From an uncultured Pelagibacteraceae bacterium (GTDB taxonomy: Bacteria > Pseudomonadota > Alphaproteobacteria > Pelagibacterales > AG-422-B15), in assembly GCA_902571005.1 (NCBI GenBank), contig CACGAG010000002.1:1-64000 (forward strand): a stretch of DNA of 64,000 nucleotides, in the 5' to 3' direction. The notes below the pieces were generated by a model. It made no database searches, was not told the DNA's origin, and saw only the letters and a program-made list of their open reading frames with translations. Both the position numbers and the translations under genes were made by a program. Positions 1 through 10,202 of this stretch are shown piece after piece (within the stretch, counting starts at the first letter, position 1; each line of letters starts with the position of its first letter).

Positions 1-118
1 TAAGTTCTTTATTAATAAATATTAATTTATTTTCATCTTTTATCTTTGATTTTTTTATTTCAAGGATAGTTATTTTGTCAAAAAGCTCGCCAATTGATGC
101 TGGGATATTAATTTTCAT
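1..118 (-). CDS. DUF6165-like protein, N-terminal part (runs off window)
   Basis: Not in ORF track; minus-strand reading from ATG at 118: MKINIPASIGELFDKITILEIKKSKIKDENKLIFINKEL, matching the SIGEL-DKITILEIK signature I associate with DUF6165. Confidence 0.6.
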   Translation of the reverse strand, partial: MKINIPASIGELFDKITILEIKKSKIKDENKLIFINKEL

Positions 119-121
119 ATC

Positions 122-895
122 TTACGATGCTCTTTTAAATAAATTAAAAAAATTGTTACTAGTGATTGCTGAAAATTCACTATAATCAAGATTAAACATT
201 TTTGATACATATTCAACAGTATGAGTGATATATGCTGGCTCATTTGCCCTACCTCTAACAGGAACAGGTGCAAGAAAAGGTGCGTCTGTTTCGACTAGTA
301 TTTTGTTAATAGGTATCATTTTAATTGTTTCTCTAAGCTCCACAGAATTCTTAAATGTAACAATACCGCTTATTGAGAATAAAAAATTATATGGCAACAG
401 CTTTTGCATAAATTCTGTGGATCCTGTAAAGCAATGTACGACCCCGGAAAAATCCTTTTTTTTAATATATTTTTCAATTATCTCGATCATTTCACTTTCA
501 GCACTTCTCATATGAATAACAAGAGGCAGATTCAATTCTTGAGCTATTTCAATATGCATAATAAAGCTTTTTATTTGATTTTCTCTGTTGGAATTCTCAT
601 AATAATAATCCAATCCTGTTTCTCCTATGCCAATTACTTTTTTATTTGATGATAGCTCTGTTATTTTATTCCTTACTTCAGCAGTCATATTGTCGGACTC
701 ATGTGGATGAATGCCAAGCGTAGAATAAATATTTTTATTGGTATCTGATATTTTTAAAATAGGTATAAATTCATTTTCACACGTTGAAATGTTTAAAAAT
801 CTTTCAACTCCATTCTTTTGAGCATGTGTGATTATTTCATCTAATGATTTTTCATTATTTTCATGTAACAGATGGCAATGACTATCAATTACCAT
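122..895 (-). CDS. tatD: TatD family metal-dependent hydrolase
   Basis: MVIDSHCHL start, GETGLDYYY, VIHMRSA, ETDAPFLAP motifs. Confidence 0.93.
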   Translation of the reverse strand: MVIDSHCHLLHENNEKSLDEIITHAQKNGVERFLNISTCENEFIPILKISDTNKNIYSTLGIHPHESDNMTAEVRNKITELSSNKKVIGIGETGLDYYYENSNRENQIKSFIMHIEIAQELNLPLVIHMRSAESEMIEIIEKYIKKKDFSGVVHCFTGSTEFMQKLLPYNFLFSISGIVTFKNSVELRETIKMIPINKILVETDAPFLAPVPVRGRANEPAYITHTVEYVSKMFNLDYSEFSAITSNNFFNLFKRAS

Positions 896-2421
896 TATTG
901 AATCCTTGAAAATAAATGTTTTACTTGATTTAGTCTATTTCCACTTATAGAAATAGATTTTTCCATTTCGAAGTTTATATTTTCTAATTTTATATCAAGC
1001 ATATTGAAAATTTTTAATGAAGTGTCTGGCATAATTGGATTAATTAAAAAAGCTATTTTTTTAATACTATCGCTAGTTAAACCGAGGATGTCAGCAAATA
1101 ATTTTGGATCGCTATCAGATAATTCCCATGGTTTACTATCATTAAAGAATTTATTTACTTCATTTATATATAACCATACTAGCTTAATATAATCATGTAA
1201 TTTATAGTTTTCTACAAGGGTCAAGGATCTCTCAACTGTTTCGTCATACATTTTAAATAATTTACCTCCAGCTTCATTTGCATTATTTACTTGGGGTATT
1301 ATTGAATTTAGTTTTTTTTCAATCATGGTTAACGATCTTTGACATAAATTTCCTAAGTCATTTACTAAATCACTATTAATTCTATTTATTAAAGCATTTT
1401 TTGAGAAATCTCCATCATTGCCAAATGGAACTTCTCTTAGTAAGAAGTATCTAAACTGATCAAGTCCATAATTGTTAATAATCTCAATTGGATCAATAAC
1501 ATTGCCTAAAGATTTAGAAATTTTGTTACCCTCGTTTGTCCACCATCCGTGTGCAAATATTTTTTTTGGAAGATCCAAATCTGCTGCTAATAAAAATGCT
1601 GGCCAGTAAATAGCATGATGTCGTAAAATATCTTTTCCGACTATATGTACTACATTTTTCCAATATTCCTTTAATTCGTTTTCTTCATCATTTAGATAAC
1701 TAACCCCATTTGCATAACAAGTTAATGCATCTAACCATACATACATTATGTGAGCATCATCAGTTGGTGTTTTAATTCCCCATTCAAAAGATGTTCTTGA
1801 TACAGATAGATCATTTAAACCAGACTCGACAAATTTAACAACTTCATTTCTTTTTGAGGTCGGGCTAATGAAATTTGGATTATTTTTATATAAGTCTAAT
1901 AATTTATCGGACCATGCTGAGAGCTTGAAGAAATAAGATTTTTCTGTAATCCATTCGACAGGGCCGCCAGTTGTAGTTTTAAATGAACCATCATTCTGTT
2001 TTATTAAATCCTTTTCATTATAAAATGTTTCGTCATTTATTGAGTACCATCCGGTATATTCCCCTAAATAAATCTGATTTCTCTCATAAAGTCGTTTCCA
2101 TAAATATGAGGCGCCATCAATATGTCTTTCTTCAGTGGTTCTTATAAAATCATCATTTGATAAATTTAATGAGACAGTAAGATCTCTAAAGATTTGTGAG
2201 TTTTGATCACAAAGTTCTATAGGTTCTATTTTTTTTGCATCAGCTGCTTTTTGTATTTTCAATCCATGTTCGTCTGTTCCAGTTTGAAATCTAACATCAT
2301 ACCCTCTTAAACTCATAAATCTTGCAATAAAATCTGTAGCAACTGAAGTATATGCATGGCCTATATGAGGCTTGTCATTTACATAATAAATTGGTGTAGT
2401 TATATAATATTTGTTAGACAT
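895..2421 (-). CDS. metG: Methionyl-tRNA synthetase
   Basis: TTPIYYVNDKPHIGHAY, KISKSLGN motifs; 508 aa. Confidence 0.96.
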   Translation of the reverse strand: MSNKYYITTPIYYVNDKPHIGHAYTSVATDFIARFMSLRGYDVRFQTGTDEHGLKIQKAADAKKIEPIELCDQNSQIFRDLTVSLNLSNDDFIRTTEERHIDGASYLWKRLYERNQIYLGEYTGWYSINDETFYNEKDLIKQNDGSFKTTTGGPVEWITEKSYFFKLSAWSDKLLDLYKNNPNFISPTSKRNEVVKFVESGLNDLSVSRTSFEWGIKTPTDDAHIMYVWLDALTCYANGVSYLNDEENELKEYWKNVVHIVGKDILRHHAIYWPAFLLAADLDLPKKIFAHGWWTNEGNKISKSLGNVIDPIEIINNYGLDQFRYFLLREVPFGNDGDFSKNALINRINSDLVNDLGNLCQRSLTMIEKKLNSIIPQVNNANEAGGKLFKMYDETVERSLTLVENYKLHDYIKLVWLYINEVNKFFNDSKPWELSDSDPKLFADILGLTSDSIKKIAFLINPIMPDTSLKIFNMLDIKLENINFEMEKSISISGNRLNQVKHLFSRIQ

Positions 2422-3358
2422 TTTTCATTTTATAAAAAAGAGAAACTATAAGAGTGGTATAATCTAGATTTAATCTTTTAAAATAATTTCGATAAGTTTT
2501 AACAATTTCTGAGATTTTAAGCAAATTAAGAGCATCTTTTTCTTTTCCTTCTCTGGCCATAGACTTTACTTCGTAAGTCGTTAAAAGGTAGATATAATCA
2601 AAAAATATAGAAATATCGTCATCTTTACTAAATTTTTTTGAAATAAAATTAGAATAATGTGTTGCTGTATTTGATTTGATTAACTTACGATCATTTAATA
2701 ATTCTCTATAATGATTCTGAATTTCATATAGTTCATGATTTATAAAATTTTTTGAAAGACTCAAAGATCCATTAGTTAGATTGAAGAGGTCTCTATTAAT
2801 GGAAATATCACTGTTTAAATTTTTAAAAAATATTTCTTCGTTTAATTTAGAAAAATTTAAGAAGTAAGATCTTGATTTGATAGTTTGTAAAACTTTAGCT
2901 TTATTGTGATTTATGATTATGAAATGAGAATTTTTATTTGGCTCTTCTATTAATTTAAGTAGGGAATTACTGGCTTCTATTGAAAGATCGTCTATTGTTT
3001 TAATTATACATACTCTCTTTTGACCAATATCGTCTTTTGTTTGAAAAAACGTATGAACATTAGATATATCATCTCTATAGATTTGATTTTTAAATCTTTT
3101 TTTATCTTCTAAATATATTTTCGTAATCATATATATAAACGGTGAATTTATATGATTTTTATTTGAGCAAATATTAAGAAAATCTTCAAATGTATGAACA
3201 ATATTATTTTTAACAATTAATTCTGAAAACGATATCGCTATATCTGATAAAAGTTCGATTTCCCCTCCTGATAAAATAATAGATTGAGGTAAATTGTTTT
3301 TGTATAGACTGAAAAGCTTTTCCTTTTGGTTGAAATAAAATTGATCTAAACTGCTCAT
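2414..3358 (-). CDS. holB: DNA polymerase III delta prime subunit
   Basis: Gene context tmk-holB-metG; SLLKLIEEP motif of clamp-loader subunits. Confidence 0.85.
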   Translation of the reverse strand: MSSLDQFYFNQKEKLFSLYKNNLPQSIILSGGEIELLSDIAISFSELIVKNNIVHTFEDFLNICSNKNHINSPFIYMITKIYLEDKKRFKNQIYRDDISNVHTFFQTKDDIGQKRVCIIKTIDDLSIEASNSLLKLIEEPNKNSHFIIINHNKAKVLQTIKSRSYFLNFSKLNEEIFFKNLNSDISINRDLFNLTNGSLSLSKNFINHELYEIQNHYRELLNDRKLIKSNTATHYSNFISKKFSKDDDISIFFDYIYLLTTYEVKSMAREGKEKDALNLLKISEIVKTYRNYFKRLNLDYTTLIVSLFYKMKNV

Positions 3359-3981
3359 ATTCTTTTACTTTTCCCCAATATTTTCCATATATTTTCTGAA
3401 ATTTTATTTTTATCCTGACCAGCATCAATAATTTTAATTCTACTTTTGTTTGTTTTGGCAATTTTCAAAAAAGAGGATCTTACTTTTGTATGAAAGCTTA
3501 TATGCATATTCTCATACCTTAAATCATTATTACCTTTTCTTTTTGATCTAGTTAGACCTGTCTTAGGGTCAATATCAAGGAGAAATGTTACACTTGGTAC
3601 TAAGTTGTTAATTAATATTTTATTTAGTGAATTTATCAATTTAATGTCAACTTTTTTACCGTATCCCTGGTATGCCATGGTTGAGTCAATGTATCTATCA
3701 CATAATACCCAGTATCCCTTTTTTAGATTAGGCATAATGACCTTATCTATGTGGTCTTTGCGCGCAGCAAAAAGAAGTATTGTCTCAACTGTGCCAGACC
3801 ATTTCTGATTCTTATCTTTTACAATTAAATTTCTTATTTTTTCAGCATCTTTAGTCCCACCTGGCTCTCTAGTAATTATAACCTTCCTTTTTTTTGATAA
3901 TTTTTTAGCAAGGAGTTTTATTTGAGTTGATTTACCAGACCCTTCTCCGCCCTCAAAAGATATGAAACGTGAATTAATCAC
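3355..3981 (-). CDS. tmk: Thymidylate kinase
   Basis: FEGGEGSGKSTQ P-loop, TREPGGT, DRYIDSTMAYQG. Confidence 0.96.
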   Translation of the reverse strand: MINSRFISFEGGEGSGKSTQIKLLAKKLSKKRKVIITREPGGTKDAEKIRNLIVKDKNQKWSGTVETILLFAARKDHIDKVIMPNLKKGYWVLCDRYIDSTMAYQGYGKKVDIKLINSLNKILINNLVPSVTFLLDIDPKTGLTRSKRKGNNDLRYENMHISFHTKVRSSFLKIAKTNKSRIKIIDAGQDKNKISENIWKILGKSKRI

Positions 3982-3984
3982 TTA

Positions 3985-5121
3985 TCAGACAAATAAATTA
4001 ACAATAGATTGATAAATGTAGCTAAAAAATCTAGAAAAAATATTTGTCCTTTTTAGTTCATTTGTAGAATAAATATCAAAATACTCAGATGTCTCATTGG
4101 GTATGTTTACTTTTAATTGTCCAATTTTTGTCCCAGCGGCAACTGGGAAACTTATTTGACTGTCCAGCTCAATACTAAAATCCAAACTCTTATTTTTCGT
4201 TTTAGGGACTGTTAAAATTATATCTGACGAGGCACTAACTGATGATAAGGACTCATTTGAACCAGGAATTTTTATTTGATCAATTTCTTGAGATTTTTTA
4301 AATAGTTCAATATTTTCATATTCTCTAAATGCCCAAGTAATAAGTCTTGACGAGCCTTGGGACCTTTTTTGCTGCGAGCTAAAACCATTTGTAACTGAGA
4401 TTACTCTGCGATTTCCATCAACAGCAGATGCCGCAAGTCCATATCCTGAAATTGATAGATGACCTGTTTTAAGTCCATCAACACCCATTTTTTTATATAA
4501 TAATGGATTTCTATTTTTTTGTTTTATTCCAGACCATTCAAATTCAGTTTCAGCAAATAAATGATAATACTCTGGAAACTCATTGATTAAGTATTGAGAT
4601 AAAATTGCAATATCATAAACAGTTGAATAATTATCATTACTATGCATACCTGTTGAGTTAGTAAAATTTGTATTTAACATACCAATTTCTTCAGCTTTGG
4701 ATGTCATAATAATAGCAAACGCTTCTTCGGATCCTGCAATATTTTCAGCAATAACTATGCAAGCATCATTTCCAGATTGAACAATAATTCCCCGTAATAA
4801 GTCTTCAACTCTTATTTCTTTATCTACTTCGACAAACATTGACGAGCCTTCTCGTTCTCTCCAAGCTTTTTCTGAAACCAAAAATTTATCATCTAAAGAT
4901 AGGGTACCGTTAGATAATTTTTCAAATACTATTAATGTTGTCATGATTTTTGTCATTGAGGCGGGGTAAGTTTTCTTATTCATTTCTTTTTCAAAAAGAA
5001 CTTTACCTGTAGTAGCATCAATAATTACTGCTGTTTCAGCCTCAGTATCTATAAATGAAGCTTGCGCAAAAGAAATAGGAATAAATATCAGGTACAGAAT
5101 TACTAGTCTAAGTAAAAGCAT
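3985..5121 (-). CDS. dacC: D-alanyl-D-alanine carboxypeptidase (PBP5/6 family)
   Basis: SxxK (ASMTKIMT), SGND, KTG motifs, signal peptide. Confidence 0.92.
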   Translation of the reverse strand: MLLLRLVILYLIFIPISFAQASFIDTEAETAVIIDATTGKVLFEKEMNKKTYPASMTKIMTTLIVFEKLSNGTLSLDDKFLVSEKAWREREGSSMFVEVDKEIRVEDLLRGIIVQSGNDACIVIAENIAGSEEAFAIIMTSKAEEIGMLNTNFTNSTGMHSNDNYSTVYDIAILSQYLINEFPEYYHLFAETEFEWSGIKQKNRNPLLYKKMGVDGLKTGHLSISGYGLAASAVDGNRRVISVTNGFSSQQKRSQGSSRLITWAFREYENIELFKKSQEIDQIKIPGSNESLSSVSASSDIILTVPKTKNKSLDFSIELDSQISFPVAAGTKIGQLKVNIPNETSEYFDIYSTNELKRTNIFSRFFSYIYQSIVNLFV

Positions 5122-5130
5122 ATTATCTTT

Positions 5131-5985
5131 TTATATTAAAAATATTGATAAATCTTCATATTTTTTAAATGTGTCATCTTTGAGATCATTGATTAATTTA
5201 TTTACGTCTTCATATGGCCCAATAAGTACTCTAAATATTTGAGTACCCCCATTAGTTGTCATGTTATAGACTTTGGCTTTGAAATTCGAAAACTCATCTA
5301 AAACAATTTTTGCGTTTTCAAAAAATGAAAATGTTGCAATATTTAGATATATTTCTTTATATTGTCGTTTCTCTATAGTCTGTATTTCAGATACATTGGT
5401 AACAATTTCTAAATTAGAAATTTCATCATCTATCACAACAACATCTGAAATGGGTGCTTCTACCACCTTCTTCTCCTCTTCAAAAGTTTGCGTTTCAGAT
5501 AGAATAAAACTTTCGTTTGTATTAATTAGTTCTATCTTCACTAATCCACCTTCGCTATTCAACTTCAACTCTTTAAAAACTCCTGATGATAAATTTATTA
5601 TATGCGTAGATGAATATGCTCCTCTATTGTTAACTCTGACTTTTGTTGTTCTACCATTTTCTAAGTTTGTAACTAAAAGTATTGATGGCAATGGAAGTGA
5701 TCTATGAGATCCAGAATGTACGTCATTATGAAAAAATTCCTTATTTGTTGTCAAGTCGCCATTGTTTAATTCAATCTCAATTTCTGCAATTCCTACTTCT
5801 ATAAACGATTTATAATCTCTCGGATAAAACCATTTACCATCAACTTGGTAAGGTTCTTCAATATATTTTTCTATTAAAGAGATATTTTTGTTCTTATTGT
5901 TATCTTCAATTGCTAATGGAACGATATTAACAGCAGCGCATTGTGATAATAAAAGAATTAATAATAAACAAATATATTTCATCAA
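5131..5985 (-). CDS. RlpA-like lipoprotein with C-terminal SPOR-like domain; divergent active site
   Basis: Lipobox LLSQC; HRSLPLPSILLVTNLENGRTTKVRVNNRG double-psi beta-barrel signature; C-terminal repeat-like region. Confidence 0.8.
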   Translation of the reverse strand: MMKYICLLLILLLSQCAAVNIVPLAIEDNNKNKNISLIEKYIEEPYQVDGKWFYPRDYKSFIEVGIAEIEIELNNGDLTTNKEFFHNDVHSGSHRSLPLPSILLVTNLENGRTTKVRVNNRGAYSSTHIINLSSGVFKELKLNSEGGLVKIELINTNESFILSETQTFEEEKKVVEAPISDVVVIDDEISNLEIVTNVSEIQTIEKRQYKEIYLNIATFSFFENAKIVLDEFSNFKAKVYNMTTNGGTQIFRVLIGPYEDVNKLINDLKDDTFKKYEDLSIFLI

Positions 5986-7013
5986 TGATATTCTATCATA
6001 TCAGAAAGAGTACCAACTGATATTCCAAAAAACAGTGATCTATTCCACTTCATGATCACTTTGAAATTTTCATATACTAAGAATTTTTTTCCGTCTTCAC
6101 CTTCAGGAAATACTAAATATGCATCTAAGTTTTTATTTGGAAGTTTATCTCCATTTGCTTTTAAAACTCCTAATTCTGACCATTCAGATAATTTTCTTGA
6201 AATTTCTATTTTTTTTGCAGAAGTAGTAATAAGATCTTTGTTTACAGGCTTGGTAGTAATGACTTCCCTACCCCACGTAAGATTATTATCCCATCCTGAC
6301 CTGCTTAAATAATTAGCGGAAGATGCAAATACATCATCTAACGTGGTCCATATATCTTTTCTTTCATCATTATTGTAATCAATTGCATAACTTAAAAAAC
6401 TTGAAGGCATAAATTGGTTTTGACCCATTGCACCTGCCCAAGAACCCATCATGCTCTCTGCATCAATGTGTCCTTCATTAATAATTTTAAGTGCATTAAT
6501 AAGCTCCTCAGTAAAAAAATCTCTTCTACGAAGATCGTGTGATAATGTTGAAAGTGAACGTATTACATTAAACGATCCTGTAAATTTACCAAAACTTGTT
6601 TCTATGCCCCATAGAGCTAAAAGAAAGCGTGGTTGAACACCAAATTCATTTGAAACTTTTTCTAGAATATTTTTATTTTCTTTATAGAGCTTTTTTCCCT
6701 TTTTAACTCTACTTGCAGGAGTGGTATTAGATAAATATTTCTCAAGTGTAAGAGTAAATTCAGGTTGAGATCTATCGAGTTCTAATACTCTTTCATTCTG
6801 TGTAATATTCTTAATGCTATTATTTATTGTTTCTTTTGAGATCCCCTCTTTGAGTGCAAGATTTTCAATATAAATAAGCCAATCTTCAAAAGATCCTTGT
6901 TCATCTGCTTGCAATGAGGATAAATTAATTATAGTAAATACTGTTATTACAGTGAATAAACTAACTAATTTAGAAATATAAATAATTAAATTTGATGAAG
7001 AAAGTAAAGTCAT
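5982..7013 (-). CDS. Lytic murein transglycosylase, MltB family
   Basis: ALWGIETSFG catalytic motif, GSWAGAMGQNQFMPSSF. Confidence 0.9.
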   Translation of the reverse strand: MTLLSSSNLIIYISKLVSLFTVITVFTIINLSSLQADEQGSFEDWLIYIENLALKEGISKETINNSIKNITQNERVLELDRSQPEFTLTLEKYLSNTTPASRVKKGKKLYKENKNILEKVSNEFGVQPRFLLALWGIETSFGKFTGSFNVIRSLSTLSHDLRRRDFFTEELINALKIINEGHIDAESMMGSWAGAMGQNQFMPSSFLSYAIDYNNDERKDIWTTLDDVFASSANYLSRSGWDNNLTWGREVITTKPVNKDLITTSAKKIEISRKLSEWSELGVLKANGDKLPNKNLDAYLVFPEGEDGKKFLVYENFKVIMKWNRSLFFGISVGTLSDMIEYH

Positions 7014-7966
7014 TGGTTGATTTAATTGGTAATACTCCGATTGTTCAAGCTAAAAATTTAGACACCGGAAAATGTAATCTTTTTCTTAAAATGGAAAGCC
7101 TTAATCCAGGCTCATCCATAAAGGATAGAGTGGCTCTGAGAATCATTGAGGATGCTGAAGCTCAAGGAAAGTTAAAGAAGGGTTCGACAGTTGTGGAGGC
7201 AACAGCGGGTAATACTGGACTTGGCCTAGCTTTGATAGCTCTCTTAAAGGGATATAAGTCAAAAGTTGTAATTCTTGATAAGATGAACCATAACAAAATA
7301 CTTCATCTTAAATCTCTCGGCGCAGAAGTTATTTTGGCAAGAAGTGATGTGGGACCTGATAGTCCTGAGCATTATGTAAATGTGGCTAAAGAAGTTGCAA
7401 ATAATACTCCTGATTCATTTATGGCCAACCAGTTTACAAATATGTCAAATCCCCAGGCTCATGAATATTCAACTGGTCCAGAAATTCTTGATCAAATGAG
7501 TAATGATGTTGATGCTGTTGTTTGTGGGGTTGGTACAGGAGGGACAATTTCAGGCTTAGGTAAATTTTTTTCAGAGCATAGTCCAAAAACCGAAATGGTT
7601 CTTGCTGATCCAAAGGGTTCAATAGTTAAAGATGCTGTTGAAAATAAACCATTAAAAAAAGCTGACTACTCATGGCTTGTTGAGGGTATAGGTGAAGATT
7701 TCATCCCTGAGACTTTAGAATTAAAGTATATAAAAAAAGCTTATGAAGTTACGAACGAAGAAGCATTTAGCATGATTAGAGAATTGGCTTTGAAGGAGGG
7801 AATTTTGGGAGGCTCATCAAGTGGAACCCTTATTTCAGCGGCAATTAAATATTGCAAGGACCAAGATAAAGAAAAAAATGTAGTTACATTTGTTTGTGAT
7901 AATGGTGAAAAATATTTAAATACAGCATATAATGAAGAATGGTTAAAAGAAAAAAATCTTATATAA
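6995..7966 (+). CDS. PLP-dependent cysteine synthase / cystathionine beta-synthase-like enzyme
   Basis: IGNTPIV, SIKDRVA, GTGGTISG, GGSSSGT; adjacent CGL/CGS-like gene. Start set to ATG 6995 (track uses TTG 6992). Confidence 0.88.
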   Translation: MKKVKSLVDLIGNTPIVQAKNLDTGKCNLFLKMESLNPGSSIKDRVALRIIEDAEAQGKLKKGSTVVEATAGNTGLGLALIALLKGYKSKVVILDKMNHNKILHLKSLGAEVILARSDVGPDSPEHYVNVAKEVANNTPDSFMANQFTNMSNPQAHEYSTGPEILDQMSNDVDAVVCGVGTGGTISGLGKFFSEHSPKTEMVLADPKGSIVKDAVENKPLKKADYSWLVEGIGEDFIPETLELKYIKKAYEVTNEEAFSMIRELALKEGILGGSSSGTLISAAIKYCKDQDKEKNVVTFVCDNGEKYLNTAYNEEWLKEKNLI

Positions 7967-9105
7967 AGAAAATAAATCAGCTTGATACTTTATCAGTGCA
8001 TGCTGGGGTCAAAACAGATCCATTAACCGGAGCCGTAATGACTCCTATTTATGCAACATCCACTTATGCTCACGATAGACCTGGAGAGCATAAAGGATAT
8101 GAATATTCAAGAAGCCAAAATCCTACAAGAGAAGTTTTAGAAAATTCAATTGCTGAATTAGAAAGCGGACATAAAGCATTTGCATTTGCTTCAGGGGTTG
8201 CTGCTCAAACAGCGGTTTTAGATCTTTTAAAGCCTGGAGATCATGTAATTGCTTTTGATGACCTATATGGTGGTACTTTTAGGTTGTTTAATGAAATTAA
8301 GAGCAAGTCATCAAATATTGAATTCACATTCGTTGATTTAAATACAAATTTTTCAAAAGAAATTAAAAAGAATACAAAAATGATTTGGATTGAAACTCCA
8401 ACAAATCCACTGCTTAAAATTACGGACTTAAAAAGAATATCCCGTATTGCAAGAAAAAATAAGCTTATAACTGTATGTGATAATACATTTGCCACACCTT
8501 ACAATCAAAGACCGCTAGAGCATGGAATTGACATTGTTAATCACTCGACAACAAAATATATCAATGGCCACTCTGATGTTATTGGTGGAGCCTTGGTAAT
8601 TGGAAAGAATAAAAAACTTGAGAAAAAATTAGCCCTAATACAAAATTCTACGGGCGCCGTTCCAAGTCCTTTTGATTGTTTTCTTACTTTGAGAGGAATT
8701 AAAACACTAGCTATTAGAATGAAAAAACATAATGAAAATGGAATTAAAGTAGCTCGCTTTTTAAGATCACATAAAAAAGCGTTAAACGTAACGTATCCTG
8801 GGTTACCAAATCATAAACAGAAAGATATTGCGCTTAAACAAATGAACGGGTTTGGTGGAATGATCACTTTTATCTATGATGGAAATATGTCAGAAATATC
8901 CAAGTTTATGCGTAAATTAAGAATTTTTACTATAGCTGAGAGTTTGGGGGGAGTTGAGTCTTTAATTGAGTCCCCTGCTTTAATGACACATGCATATTTA
9001 GACGATAAATCCTTTAATCAAGTGCCCAAAAAGCTAGTCAGATTATCTGTCGGCATAGAAGACAGTGATGATCTTATAGAGGACTTAAATCAAGCTTTTA
9101 AATAA
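7939..9105 (+). CDS. Cys/Met metabolism PLP enzyme (cystathionine gamma-lyase/synthase family)
   Basis: TLSVHAG, YSRSQNPTRE, STTKYINGHSD VIGG PLP-Lys motif; overlaps upstream PLP enzyme gene. Confidence 0.92.
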   Translation: MVKRKKSYIKKINQLDTLSVHAGVKTDPLTGAVMTPIYATSTYAHDRPGEHKGYEYSRSQNPTREVLENSIAELESGHKAFAFASGVAAQTAVLDLLKPGDHVIAFDDLYGGTFRLFNEIKSKSSNIEFTFVDLNTNFSKEIKKNTKMIWIETPTNPLLKITDLKRISRIARKNKLITVCDNTFATPYNQRPLEHGIDIVNHSTTKYINGHSDVIGGALVIGKNKKLEKKLALIQNSTGAVPSPFDCFLTLRGIKTLAIRMKKHNENGIKVARFLRSHKKALNVTYPGLPNHKQKDIALKQMNGFGGMITFIYDGNMSEISKFMRKLRIFTIAESLGGVESLIESPALMTHAYLDDKSFNQVPKKLVRLSVGIEDSDDLIEDLNQAFK

Positions 9106-10005
9106 TTAATAGGTGCAAATTACAGCATTTATTATAGATGCCATTCTAGATTTTTCATCATCTGATCTACTTGTTATAACAACAGGACTTTTACCGCCAA
9201 TTACAAATCCTCCAGCAGTAGCGTTCGCAAAATGTACAAGGGATTTAACGAGTGCATTTCCTGTTTCTATATTTGGAACAATAATAACATTGGCATTTCC
9301 TGGAACTATCCCTAGTGTTCCTTTTATTTTTGCTGACTCTTGTGAAATAGCATTATCTAAAGCAAAAGGTCCTTCAACAGGAGTATCTGAATAATTAATT
9401 TTTGCCCATTCAACGAGATCATGTGCTTCAATAGAGCTTGGCATTTGCTTTAGTTGCTCTTCAGTTGCTGATAAAACGGCAACATATGGATTGAAAGATG
9501 GAATTTTTTTTGTGTACTCGAGAACATTCGATAAAATATATTTTTTAGTTTCTAAGCTTGGTGATATGTTCAAAGCACCATCAGTAATGATAATTGGCTG
9601 ACGCGTGTCATTTGGAAAAGTCATAAACCAAATGTGGCTTAAGCGCTTTCCCCTTATTCTTAAATTATATTCTTTTTTTATATACTCACCCATCAAAACA
9701 TCTGTATGAAGATGACCTTTTATGATTATATTGTTTTCTAAACTGGTGTCCCTACTCGCTACTTCACAGGCAATTTTTGATGACTCTTCTTCTGAATAAC
9801 TCTCAATTAATTTATCTTTTGATAATGACCATTTATGCTTATCAATAAAGGTAGTCATAAAATCAATATTTCCTATGAGTACTGGATTTATTAATTTTTG
9901 ACTTTCTGCATCCATAATTGTCTTCAGAATTAAATCATTATTGGCATTTGCAACAATACCTAAAGTAATTCTGTTTGTGTCAATATAATCAATGTTTTGT
10001 ATCAT
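9106..10005 (-). CDS. Phosphate acetyl/butyryltransferase family protein
   Basis: C-terminal EGPFALDNAIS...GNANVIIVPNIETGNALVKSL Pta/Ptb signature. Confidence 0.8.
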   Translation of the reverse strand: MIQNIDYIDTNRITLGIVANANNDLILKTIMDAESQKLINPVLIGNIDFMTTFIDKHKWSLSKDKLIESYSEEESSKIACEVASRDTSLENNIIIKGHLHTDVLMGEYIKKEYNLRIRGKRLSHIWFMTFPNDTRQPIIITDGALNISPSLETKKYILSNVLEYTKKIPSFNPYVAVLSATEEQLKQMPSSIEAHDLVEWAKINYSDTPVEGPFALDNAISQESAKIKGTLGIVPGNANVIIVPNIETGNALVKSLVHFANATAGGFVIGGKSPVVITSRSDDEKSRMASIINAVICTY

Positions 10006-10078
10006 TTTAATAATGTAAATTTTTAATAAAAGTAATCATTAAAGTATTTTTTTAATATAGTATTATAATATACTGATT

Positions 10079-10201
10079 TTACTTAATATTTTTAAATAAA
10101 TTAAATAAATACGCTCCCACTATCAAAATCAAAATAATGAATGAAAATGAATAAAATATAAGTGACAGGTCTTGAAATAATGAAATTAAAAATTCAATCA
10201 C
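10079..10201 (-). CDS. Candidate 40-aa single-TM micro-protein (GTG start)
   Basis: Not in ORF track; VIEFLISLFQDLSLIFYSFSFIILILIVGAYLFNLFKNIK; starts 1 nt after the stop of the next small ORF. Confidence 0.35.
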   Translation of the reverse strand: MIEFLISLFQDLSLIFYSFSFIILILIVGAYLFNLFKNIK

Positions 10202-10202
10202 T

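Noticed and set aside
3210-3461. 83-aa minus ORF bridging holB and tmk
   Set aside because: Out of frame with both well-supported genes; no independent support.
5273-5707. 144-aa plus-strand ORF opposite rlpA
   Set aside because: Antisense to a better supported CDS, low-complexity Ser/Phe-rich composition typical of shadow ORFs; the same reasoning applies to most short ORFs in the track overlapping known genes.
6992-9105. SAM or T-box-type riboswitch controlling the transsulfuration genes
   Set aside because: No 5' UTR space: the CBS-like gene starts inside the divergent mltB-like gene.
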